From: CAZHBA01 sp964530225
GTDB lineage: Bacteria > Pseudomonadota > Alphaproteobacteria > UBA6615
DNA length: 16,799 nt
Reading direction: 5' to 3'
Assembly: GCA_964530225.1 (NCBI GenBank)
Contig: CAZHBA010000105.1
Coordinates: 1 to 16,799 of the forward strand
Position 1 is the first letter of the stretch. Every line of letters begins with the position of its first letter. A program made the translations under genes and the position numbers. The notes beneath the pieces are model-generated. The model had not been told where the DNA came from. It saw only the letters and a program-made list of their open reading frames with translations, and did no database searches. This document shows, one piece after another, positions 8,144-14,906 of the stretch.

Positions 8144-9049
8144 ATGATCGATCGTCGCCGCGTAAGGCGTGGACATAAACCAAAGGCCGCCGCCACCGTA
8201 AGTTACGCGTTTTTGTTCGGCTGGCTTCTGGTGACCCTGTTCCCCGTCTTCTGGATGGTTTCGACCTCGTTCAAACCGCAGGCAGGGTGGTTCGCGTGGC
8301 CACCGCAGTGGCTACCGGCGGATTTCACCCTCGACAACTACCGCCAGATTTTGACGTTCGGCAAGCTGGCGAGCAGCGCGCCCAATCCTAACAGCGGTTT
8401 CAGCCGGTTGATACTCAGCGCGATCTTACCGATCCGTGACAGCTTGATCGTGGCGACCGCCAGCAGCACGGTCGCCGTAACGTTGGGCGCTTCGCTTGCT
8501 TACACGATTGTCCGGTTTCGCACCGGCGGTAAAAACTACGCGCAAATTCTGCTACTGATCAGGATGATCCCGCCGGTGGTCATCGCCGTACCGATTCTGG
8601 CTTATTTCACGCTGCCGTGGTGGCGCGACACCTTGTACGACGCCTATCTCGGGCTGATCATTCCGTACGTGTTGATCACCCTGCCCTACGCCGTCTGGCT
8701 AATGTTCAGCTTCATGCAACAGGTGCCGCACGAACTCGAGCATGCGGCGCAGATCATGGGTGCTGGCCGTGTGCAGATATTGCGCAAGGTGGTGTTTCCG
8801 TTGATCCGGCCTGGGCTGGCGGTTACCTTCGCCTTCGTCTTCATATTAAACTGGAGCGAGTTCCTGTTTGCTTACACCTTGGCCGGACAGGACCTGACAA
8901 CCGTGACCGTTCAACTGAGCCTATACGAACAGCTACTGGGACCGCAGGCCGCCTTCGGCACGCTCGCCATATTGCCCTTGATAATTCTGGGTTTCGCCGT
9001 CCAGAAGCACCTGGTTAACGGCTTTAGCTACGGTTTGGTACGCAAGTAG
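8144..9049 (+). CDS. ABC transporter permease, carbohydrate type (MalG-like)
   Basis: A 301-aa inner-membrane protein of the binding-protein-dependent transport permease family (CUT1/MalG type). Six membrane segments are visible at about residues 20-40, 100-124, 135-155, 167-190, 224-245 and 268-288. The first is followed by the typical periplasmic stretch STSFKPQAGWFAWPPQW and DNYRQIL. The cytoplasmic coupling (EAA) loop is HAAQIMGAGRVQILRKVVFPLIRP (199-222), with the usual Asp replaced by Met. Such proteins pair with a MalF-type permease, an ATPase and a periplasmic binding protein. None of these is encoded here: the gene stands alone between a probable terminator and a convergent gene. A modest AGGA precedes the ATG by 8 nt. 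The coding sequence looks intact. The ligand is unknown. Confidence 0.93.
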   Translation: MIDRRRVRRGHKPKAAATVSYAFLFGWLLVTLFPVFWMVSTSFKPQAGWFAWPPQWLPADFTLDNYRQILTFGKLASSAPNPNSGFSRLILSAILPIRDSLIVATASSTVAVTLGASLAYTIVRFRTGGKNYAQILLLIRMIPPVVIAVPILAYFTLPWWRDTLYDAYLGLIIPYVLITLPYAVWLMFSFMQQVPHELEHAAQIMGAGRVQILRKVVFPLIRPGLAVTFAFVFILNWSEFLFAYTLAGQDLTTVTVQLSLYEQLLGPQAAFGTLAILPLIILGFAVQKHLVNGFSYGLVRK

Positions 9050-9159
9050 ATATCAGAGCACCGTCTCGAAGCCTTCGAATTGGGGCCACGTCCTTAGAAC
9101 CAGGGATCAAAACCGTCAAGCGAGACCAGATATCGCGCATGAGCGCCGGCTGGTCCACA

Positions 9160-9179
9160 GCGTACCGCCATCGGTGCGC
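9160..9179. other. Stem-loop in the convergent gap between permease and AOR genes
   Basis: GCGTACCG (9160-9167) and CGGTGCGC (9172-9179) form an 8-bp stem with one mismatch (G-U or A-C in RNA, depending on strand) closed by a 4-nt loop. It sits 9 nt beyond the stop of the leftward AOR gene and 110 nt beyond the rightward permease stop. No T-tract follows on either strand, so it may be a factor-dependent or RNA-stabilising 3' structure rather than an intrinsic terminator. Confidence 0.35.
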
Positions 9180-9188
9180 CAGAGGGCG

Positions 9189-11057
9189 CTACACCTCAAG
9201 CTCACTAGCAATATCCGCCATGCCGAGGCGCTCGATTGTCGCTTGGGTCGGATGCCCGGTGGCAACATCCCAACCGGCGGCGGTGTAGTAGCGGTCGATC
9301 ATCTCTTCCAGGTGCGGCCCCATCGCTACGCCCGCCCCGGGACCCGCATTTGGCGCCTCAAGCAAGCGCTCGCCGACATCGAACTCGTCGGCTCTTGAAA
9401 ACCCCCGGCTAACGGCAAATAGACGCATCAGGTTGATAGTACGCTCGCCCGCAAGAATCGCATCCTCTTCACTGAAATCGCTCCAACCGGTTGCAGTTGC
9501 CACGGCCTTGGTTGCCAGGGGTACGACGTCCTTTACCGCCTGGCAGGCAAACATGCAGACACCCAGATTGTCCTCCCACAGCTTCTCCTTTTGGGTATCG
9601 AAGACCATTTCAGGCTTCTTGCCGACGGTGGTGTTGGAATGGTCAAAGGCGAGGTGCGGATACTCGATCTGATGGGCCGGACCGGTGCCGGCGATAATCT
9701 GGCCGAACAGCGCCCCCCACATGGGCCGCCAGTCGTGCATGTTGATCGAACCGCCCTTGACGTGGACCAGCAGATGTTCGGCGTTAAGGGCCTGGGCGAC
9801 ATCTTTCATGTCGCCGGTCAGCTTGCCGCCAAAATCCCGCTGCTCGATCATCTGTTCCCAAATTTCCATAAAGGCGTCGTAGTTGCCCCAGTTCAACTCG
9901 AGTCCGCCGGTATCTTCCTTGGTGATCAAGCCCCGGGCGTAGGCCTCCCAGACCATGCCGAGCAACGACCCACCGTGGCCCGATTCCATGCCAATATCGT
10001 CATAGAAATCGGTCATTATCAGCATGCGGCTTGGATCGTCCACGCCAATCATGCCGGCGGCACCTTCGAACGGCTCGCCACCGCCGCACATGCTGACGGT
10101 GTAGCCCGCATACTCACCCGACGTGATCTCGACATCATAGGAACAAGCAATTTCACAGTTGTACGAAGGCTTCGGGGTTACTGTCCACTCCTTGCAAGCA
10201 TCCATGTAGTTTTGCGAGAATTTCCGGCCGAACTCATAATCGGTAAGGTTCTTGACCGCCGTAATTCCTCTGGACGACATCACCCCATGCTTGCGGGTCA
10301 TGCCGCCATTGTGCCACAGGGCGCCGAGTGGTGGCGTGCGCCCCCCTTCGGTTATGAACAGATTGTCTTCCCATTGCTGAGCCGTATCCAAGAACGTCTG
10401 CTTGTCGGCCAACTCAACCTCGCCGGTGCCGCGCACAGCGATCGCCTTGAGGTTCTTGCAGCCCATAATAGCCCCGGGGCTACCCTTACCGGCGCCGTGA
10501 TTCCGGTCGCACTTGATCATGGCACCATGAAGCCTCGCCTCGCCGGCCTGACCGATGCACGCCACGCTAATCTCACTCGCTTCACCGCCGATTATCCTGG
10601 CGACTTGCTGCTCGGTTTCGCGAGTTCCCTTGCCCCATAGGTTCCCGGCGTCACGGATCTCGACGCTGCCATCGTCGATAACCAGATACACAGGCGCGCT
10701 GGCGGCCCCTATAATGATGATACCCTCGTAACCGGCATGTTTCAGATACGCCGCCCAGTTTCCGTGGGCATGGCCGGCCCCAGCGGCGTAGGGAATATCG
10801 TAGTGCAACGAAACCACGACAAAGTTGGACGAACTGGGGGCGCGCGTACCCGCGAGCGGGCCTGTCATGATAATTAGCGGAACCTCGGGGTCACCGGCCT
10901 TCGCGCCGTGCTGGGTTTCCTTTGCCAGATAGTAAAGGCCAAGCCCAGTTCCGCCGACATACTTACGCAGCACCTCCTCGTCTGGCAGCGGCTCTGTCCA
11001 AGTCTTACGGGTATTGAGATCTACTCGAAGAATCTGCGCTGCATATCCACCGGTCAT
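9189..11057 (-). CDS. Aldehyde:ferredoxin oxidoreductase family tungsto/molybdoenzyme
   Basis: A 622-aa protein of normal family length. AOR-family enzymes bind a metal bis-pterin cofactor (usually tungsten) next to a 4Fe-4S cluster and interconvert aldehydes and acids; BamB-type relatives do other low-potential chemistry. The N-terminal pterin-binding domain is clear: GGYAAQILRVDLN (3-15), YVGGTGLGLYYL (33-44), IIMTGPLAGTRAPSSSNF (62-79), HGNWAAYLKHAGYEGIIIIG (98-117) and the GAIMGCKNLKAIAVRGTG segment (195-212). The cluster motif CxxCxxxC reads SYNCEIAC: C301 and C305 are present, but the first position is S298 (codon TCG). The distal fourth ligand is probably C501 in LGVCMF. Start: GGAGAT 5 nt before ATG. 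It is the third gene in the leftward group, 89 nt after the molybdopterin oxidoreductase. No ferredoxin or NADH-coupling subunit is adjacent. The aldehyde or other substrate is unknown. Confidence 0.93.
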   Translation of the reverse strand: MTGGYAAQILRVDLNTRKTWTEPLPDEEVLRKYVGGTGLGLYYLAKETQHGAKAGDPEVPLIIMTGPLAGTRAPSSSNFVVVSLHYDIPYAAGAGHAHGNWAAYLKHAGYEGIIIIGAASAPVYLVIDDGSVEIRDAGNLWGKGTRETEQQVARIIGGEASEISVACIGQAGEARLHGAMIKCDRNHGAGKGSPGAIMGCKNLKAIAVRGTGEVELADKQTFLDTAQQWEDNLFITEGGRTPPLGALWHNGGMTRKHGVMSSRGITAVKNLTDYEFGRKFSQNYMDACKEWTVTPKPSYNCEIACSYDVEITSGEYAGYTVSMCGGGEPFEGAAGMIGVDDPSRMLIMTDFYDDIGMESGHGGSLLGMVWEAYARGLITKEDTGGLELNWGNYDAFMEIWEQMIEQRDFGGKLTGDMKDVAQALNAEHLLVHVKGGSINMHDWRPMWGALFGQIIAGTGPAHQIEYPHLAFDHSNTTVGKKPEMVFDTQKEKLWEDNLGVCMFACQAVKDVVPLATKAVATATGWSDFSEEDAILAGERTINLMRLFAVSRGFSRADEFDVGERLLEAPNAGPGAGVAMGPHLEEMIDRYYTAAGWDVATGHPTQATIERLGMADIASELEV

Positions 11058-11085
11058 ACCACATCTCCAGTTGTTTCATTTTGTT

Positions 11086-11113
11086 GTTATAAGTCCAGAA
11101 ACTAATGTTGCAG
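11086..11113 (-). promoter_or_regulatory. Weak candidate promoter in front of the AOR gene
   Basis: In the 89-nt gap before the AOR gene the complement carries TATAAC (11086-11091, 5/6 match to the -10 box). A poor -35, CTGCAA (11108-11113), lies 16 nt upstream. The gap is AT-richer than its surroundings. This could give the AOR gene its own transcription in addition to readthrough from the upstream genes. Confidence 0.25.
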
Positions 11114-11146
11114 ACCCTCGATCGAACCCGATTAAAAGATCCCACT

Positions 11147-13486
11147 CTAGGGTGCTCCTTCAGCGCGATAGACCTTGCAGAGGAACCCCCTGAGTTGAGG
11201 CCCTCCGTAGATGGGGTCGAATCCCTGGCCGCGGTCGTTGCGGGTGATGACGTTCAGGTTGCTCTCCCAGAGGCCGTATTCGGGCCCTCCCCATTCGGGG
11301 TACCACCAGGCGTGCTGGTTACAGACAACCCGGGGATGGATGCCGTCCATGAGCTTAGCCTTTTGGCGGATGCGTCCTTTCGGCGTTTCGATCCATACCC
11401 AATCGCCGTCGCGGATACCCAATTCCCTGGCCGCCTTACGGTTCATCTCAACCAACGGATCCGGGTTGCTCTTCCGAAGCTCGGGCACCTGGTGGTGCTC
11501 GGTATGGAAAAAGTGGGCCGTCCTGCGGGCTGTCGAAAGGAAGGGATACTCCTTGGCCAACACTTTATTGAACGGCGATTCTTCTTTCGGTTCGACGTAG
11601 AAGGGAAACGGGTCGTGGCCGTTCTTCCTGAAGGTGGTCTGGTACACCTCGACGCGTCCCGTGGACGTTGGAAACCCACCACCCTTGCGGAAGTAGTCCG
11701 TCTCATACTTTTGGTAATGTTGGGGCTGTATATATTGCCCCTCTTCTTTCAGGTCACGAAACGTCTTTCCCGTGCGAGCGAGCCGCCAGTCGAAATATTC
11801 CTCCACCGTTTTCCAAGGAAAAGCCTCGTGCAGACCCAGCCGATGGGCCAGTTCCAAAAGGATGTCCTCGTCGTCGCGGCATTCGCCGGGCGGATCGACG
11901 GCTTTGACGCGTGCGAACTGCCCAAAACGGCTATAGGGGGTAGTGAGCTGGTCGCGCTCCAGCCATGTCGTTACCGGCAAAAAGAGATCGGATAGCGCGG
12001 CCGTGGGCGTCATGAACAGATCTAAGGTGACCGAGAACGGCACCTTGTGCATCACCTGGCAACACATCTCCGTGTTTTCGGCAGTCAACAGGAAGTTGTG
12101 GCCGATGATGAACATAATCTGGACCGGCAGATCGCCCTTGGCAATGGCCTCGTTCACCAGTGAGCCGTGGGTGATGCCCAGGATGGGGAACTCCCGCGCG
12201 CCGTAATCGGCCAGCATCTGGCGGGATTTATCGGATAAGAGGTCGGGCCGCTCGTGTTCGGGCCCAAAGGGGTCGACGAAGGGACCATGCTCCCAGATGG
12301 CCATCCCACCAGGCACATCCAGGTTGCCTGTAACCGCCATCAGCAAAATGGCGGTCTGCATCGTTTGCGAGTTGTTCACCCCCTGCACGTCTAGGGCATT
12401 ACCCCACTGGATGACGGCTGGCTTATGGGCCGCGAACAGCCGCGCTGCCTCGACAACCTTCTCAGCTGGGACCCAGCAGATCTCGGCCACGCGTTCGGGC
12501 GGGTATTCCCGAACGCGCGCGAGCAGCAGTTCCCAGGCCGGACGGACCAGAATCCCGTTCACCTCGTAGGTCCCGGTCAGGGCTGGCTGCCTGGTTTCGT
12601 CGGGTGGGCAAGGCGCATTGTATTCCTTATCCCAAACCAGGTAGGCGGGCGCGCCGTCCTCCCCCACATCGAGGAGATCGCCCGTATCCGCGCGAACCAG
12701 GAAGGGGGCGTTAGTCCAACGCTCGACGAACGGGCGGTCGTAAAGCTCTTCGGTCAGGACGACGTTCAACAGTCCGAGGCCCAACGCCCCGTCTGTCACC
12801 GGGCGAACCTGGAGCCAGCAATCGCTACGGCGAGCCCAACGAGTCTCCAACGGGTCGATCGTGATGATCTTCGCACCCGCCTTGAGGGCCGGGGTGAGAC
12901 GGTTGCTAATCATGCCGTCGGCGCTGTTGAGGGGATCATTGCCCCAGATGAGAACGCATTTGGGGTACTGCCCACCCCAGCCATAAAAATCGGCGACGGG
13001 GATCTTCGTTCCCAATGTGCTTTTGGCAACGGCGACGCGCGGAAAGTAACACAGAGGAGAGCGCCCCACGTTGAGGACCGCCCCCAGAGCATTGAAGAAA
13101 CGATTGCCGAAATTGTTCCACTCCCGTCCCGTGCCGCAGGCCTTGGCGATGTACTCGGCACCGTAATCGCGAATAGCGTTCGTGCATTTTCTTTCCAGGA
13201 GGTCCATAGCCTCAGCCCAAGAGATGCGCTCCCACTGATTCGCGCCCCGCTGACCGACCCGCTTCATCGGATGCGTGATGCGATCGGGATGGTTGGAGTA
13301 GGAGATCGAGTGCCGGCCCTTGGGACACAGGTACCCTAGGCTGGTGAGGCGATCCGGGTCTCCCTTGATGTCGATGGCCTTGCCGTCTTTGACCGTCACC
13401 AACGCGCCGCAGCCGCCGTGGCAGTTGCGGCATATCGTGCGGATAACCTGGACGGAAGGCTCGGTCTGAATTACTTCCAGAGACAT
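11147..13486 (-). CDS. Molybdopterin-dependent oxidoreductase, DMSO reductase superfamily catalytic subunit
   Basis: A 779-aa cytoplasmic-type member of the bis-MGD enzymes; no Tat signal is present. The N-terminal 4Fe-4S site is C19-x2-C22-x3-C26-x27-C54 (ICRNCHGGCGALV ... YLCPKG). The molybdopterin domain follows, with SPLCYFPR (143-150) where C146 is a plausible metal ligand, LIWGNDPLNSADGM, and an AKIITIDPLETRWARRSD segment. The dinucleotide-binding domain spans about 649-779, with RTAHFFHTEHHQ and QHAWWYPEWGG. It looks closest to the family branch that includes acetylene hydratase and various uncharacterised oxidoreductases, so redox chemistry is likely but not certain. Start: ATG 13486 has GGGAG 8 nt upstream; an in-frame ATG at 13534 lacks such a site and adds a basic, non-homologous leader. 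It sits between the ring-opening amidohydrolase gene (92-nt gap) and the AOR gene. No electron-transfer or membrane subunit is adjacent. Confidence 0.93.
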   Translation of the reverse strand: MSLEVIQTEPSVQVIRTICRNCHGGCGALVTVKDGKAIDIKGDPDRLTSLGYLCPKGRHSISYSNHPDRITHPMKRVGQRGANQWERISWAEAMDLLERKCTNAIRDYGAEYIAKACGTGREWNNFGNRFFNALGAVLNVGRSPLCYFPRVAVAKSTLGTKIPVADFYGWGGQYPKCVLIWGNDPLNSADGMISNRLTPALKAGAKIITIDPLETRWARRSDCWLQVRPVTDGALGLGLLNVVLTEELYDRPFVERWTNAPFLVRADTGDLLDVGEDGAPAYLVWDKEYNAPCPPDETRQPALTGTYEVNGILVRPAWELLLARVREYPPERVAEICWVPAEKVVEAARLFAAHKPAVIQWGNALDVQGVNNSQTMQTAILLMAVTGNLDVPGGMAIWEHGPFVDPFGPEHERPDLLSDKSRQMLADYGAREFPILGITHGSLVNEAIAKGDLPVQIMFIIGHNFLLTAENTEMCCQVMHKVPFSVTLDLFMTPTAALSDLFLPVTTWLERDQLTTPYSRFGQFARVKAVDPPGECRDDEDILLELAHRLGLHEAFPWKTVEEYFDWRLARTGKTFRDLKEEGQYIQPQHYQKYETDYFRKGGGFPTSTGRVEVYQTTFRKNGHDPFPFYVEPKEESPFNKVLAKEYPFLSTARRTAHFFHTEHHQVPELRKSNPDPLVEMNRKAARELGIRDGDWVWIETPKGRIRQKAKLMDGIHPRVVCNQHAWWYPEWGGPEYGLWESNLNVITRNDRGQGFDPIYGGPQLRGFLCKVYRAEGAP

Positions 13487-13578
13487 GGTAAAATCTCCCG
13501 GGTCTATCGTTCTTCGCTGCCTTCTGGCGGCCATTGCTAAGTTTTGTAACTAATTTCCCAGATGCGTCTCTGTGAACG

Positions 13579-14700
13579 TTAAACGGCCAGCTTTGCCGCT
13601 TGGTCCATGTCGACAATCGCGGCAACAAGCCCGCCACCTGATGGCCCTTGTTGCAACGACGCGACGGAGCAGAACACCGCCGAATCACCGATTGCAGACG
13701 CCGCGACGGCGCCGACCGACGCCTTCGCGTGATGGGTGTGATGGATATCGGAGTCGTTCAGCGAAACCAGCCGCCGTCCGCGCAACCGACCGGAAGGGTC
13801 AGCCTCGCATTTAATGAAGCAGTTCACCAGCGCATCGCCCAGGTCAGACGCACGTGGCCGGTCGGGCAAGTTCATGCCTGCGTTGGCGATCGCCTCGTAA
13901 ATACCTCCGATATCTAGGGCGTCCTTCATCTCCGAGTGGCCAATTCGGAAGCGCCCGCCGACGCCCTTGCGATTACCAACAACGACGACCTGTGCCTCGA
14001 CTTGCTCGACACCCGTCGAGCAGGAAGCGACCGACGAGTAGAGCAACAGGTCCTTAGCCACCTGATCCTCGCGCGGCAGCAAAAATTCGCCAACCGCGAC
14101 ACCGACCCCCAGCGCTGCCGTCGCGTTACCGATAGCCATCGAATCCATTGTTTCCTCAGTTACCACCGTGTGCCCGCGCGATTTCGCGTCGGCGATACGT
14201 TCCGCAGTCAGCAATGGCGACTTGGTCTGCACATAGTGGACATCCGCCATGTCTTCGATACCGGCATCCACGATAGCCTTGCGAACTCCCGCGGCCACTT
14301 TTTCGACGCCGGCAAGCCGGCCCACTTCCTCGGGTAAAATCGCCTCCGATACCGCGGCGCCGACGGTCAAACGAAGTTCGTCCATACCCACGGCTTGGTC
14401 ATCGTCGACCTTAGCAAAGATGTTCAAGTGCGGCGCGATTACGCCGTCGCAGCCACCGGACAGCGCGATCGGAACCTGCAGCGCGGCTTTCCGGTCGCGC
14501 GAGCCCTGCTCGACAAGAAAGTCTCGCAGAACCCGATCGACCAGGATTCGCCCGAGATCGTTGATGCCGCCGTTCCCCTCGGTCTTGCCGACGATCGCGA
14601 CGATATCGTCGGAGCCAAAACCCTCGGCTTCCATTGCAGCGACGATGCTGCCGGTATCCTGTACGTGCTCCATCGGAACTTTGGTCACAGTAAACGGCAT
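13579..14700 (-). CDS. Ring-opening amidohydrolase, cyanuric acid hydrolase/barbiturase family
   Basis: A 373-aa protein of the small AtzD/TrzD/barbiturase family, which hydrolyses cyclic imides such as cyanuric acid (to carboxybiuret) or barbituric acid (to ureidomalonate). The three-fold repeated fold carries one Lys-Ser pair per domain, and all three can be seen: K39 (VGKTEGNGGIND) with S81 (ALSGGCDGVIAPH); K160 (VQTKSPLLT) with S226 or S228 (SVASCSTGVE); K297 (NCFIKCEADPSGR) with S345 (VFCSVASLQQGPSGGG). RGRRLVSLNDSDIHHTHHAKASVGA is also typical. The last loop differs from the SGGAEHQGP(D)GGG form I recall for characterised members, so the substrate may differ; cyanurate and barbiturate specificity cannot be separated here. 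Start: GGGAG 7 nt before ATG. It leads a leftward three-gene group with two pterin-cofactor enzymes and is divergent from an alpha/beta hydrolase. Confidence 0.9.
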   Translation of the reverse strand: MPFTVTKVPMEHVQDTGSIVAAMEAEGFGSDDIVAIVGKTEGNGGINDLGRILVDRVLRDFLVEQGSRDRKAALQVPIALSGGCDGVIAPHLNIFAKVDDDQAVGMDELRLTVGAAVSEAILPEEVGRLAGVEKVAAGVRKAIVDAGIEDMADVHYVQTKSPLLTAERIADAKSRGHTVVTEETMDSMAIGNATAALGVGVAVGEFLLPREDQVAKDLLLYSSVASCSTGVEQVEAQVVVVGNRKGVGGRFRIGHSEMKDALDIGGIYEAIANAGMNLPDRPRASDLGDALVNCFIKCEADPSGRLRGRRLVSLNDSDIHHTHHAKASVGAVAASAIGDSAVFCSVASLQQGPSGGGLVAAIVDMDQAAKLAV

Positions 14701-14793
14701 AGTGGTTCTCCCGATTCGACATTGCAGGCCCTAAAAGCACCTACACCCAAATGCGAAAGCTAAGCTTCGAGCCGCTACTACCCATTGATCTGG

Positions 14794-14818
14794 GGCAAAT
14801 TGTGCCAACTTCCGGCAC
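14794..14818. promoter_or_regulatory. Possible operator: alternating GGCA/TGCC half-sites
   Basis: In the 206-nt gap between the divergent amidohydrolase and alpha/beta hydrolase genes, GGCA (14794-14797), TGCC (14803-14806) and GGCA (14814-14817) alternate. They include GTGCC-N7-GGCAC (14802-14806 and 14814-14818) and GGCA-N5-TGCC. An AT-rich TTATAAAA (14825-14832) lies just downstream and TTGTGC (14800-14805) upstream, so the site could overlap a rightward promoter. Short inverted repeats occur by chance, so this is only a candidate. Confidence 0.25.
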
Positions 14819-14839
14819 GCTAACTTATAAAACGAAGCG

Positions 14840-14871
14840 CCTGCTCGCGCTGCGGCCGTTGGCCGAGCAGG
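14840..14871 (+). other. 5' leader hairpin before the alpha/beta hydrolase gene
   Basis: CCTGCTCG (14840-14847) and CGAGCAGG (14864-14871) form a perfect 8-bp GC-rich stem with a 16-nt loop that itself contains GGCC-GTT-GGC(C). It lies 20 nt upstream of the AGGAGG ribosome-binding site, in the likely untranslated leader. There is no T-tract. An attenuator, stabiliser or protein-binding role is possible; none is shown. Confidence 0.4.
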
Positions 14872-14890
14872 GAAATGCCCCACTCCCCAC

Positions 14891-14896
14891 AGGAGG
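14891..14896 (+). promoter_or_regulatory. Shine-Dalgarno AGGAGG that fixes the alpha/beta hydrolase start
   Basis: A perfect AGGAGG lies 10 nt before ATG 14907. The frame is open back to an ATG at 14751, but those 52 extra residues do not resemble a hydrolase N-terminus and that ATG has no such site. The start is therefore placed at 14907. Confidence 0.75.
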
Positions 14897-14906
14897 ATTG
14901 CGAGAT

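Noticed and set aside
9050..9188. Possible gene remnant in the permease/AOR gap
   Set aside because: Short translations on both strands gave only a brief suggestive peptide on the complement (YLVSLDGFDPWF) with no further homology; too short to support.
9591..10640. 349-codon open frame on the + strand
   Set aside because: Lies wholly antisense to the AOR gene, whose family motifs are clear; its translation has no recognisable motif. GC-rich coding DNA often leaves such frames.
11105..11995. 296-codon open frame on the + strand
   Set aside because: Antisense to the 3' end of the molybdopterin oxidoreductase gene, with no recognisable motif.
12425..13339. 304-codon open frame on the + strand
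   Set aside because: Antisense to the conserved N-terminal half of the molybdopterin oxidoreductase gene; composition-driven shadow.
13487..13534. Upstream ATG giving the molybdopterin oxidoreductase a 16-residue basic leader
   Set aside because: The leader could suggest an export signal, but it lacks a twin-Arg motif followed by a hydrophobic stretch and has no ribosome-binding site; ATG 13486 has GGGAG.
14751..14906. 52-residue N-terminal extension of the alpha/beta hydrolase
   Set aside because: It contains the leader hairpin and AGGAGG site, which point to the start at 14907, and it has no hydrolase-like sequence.
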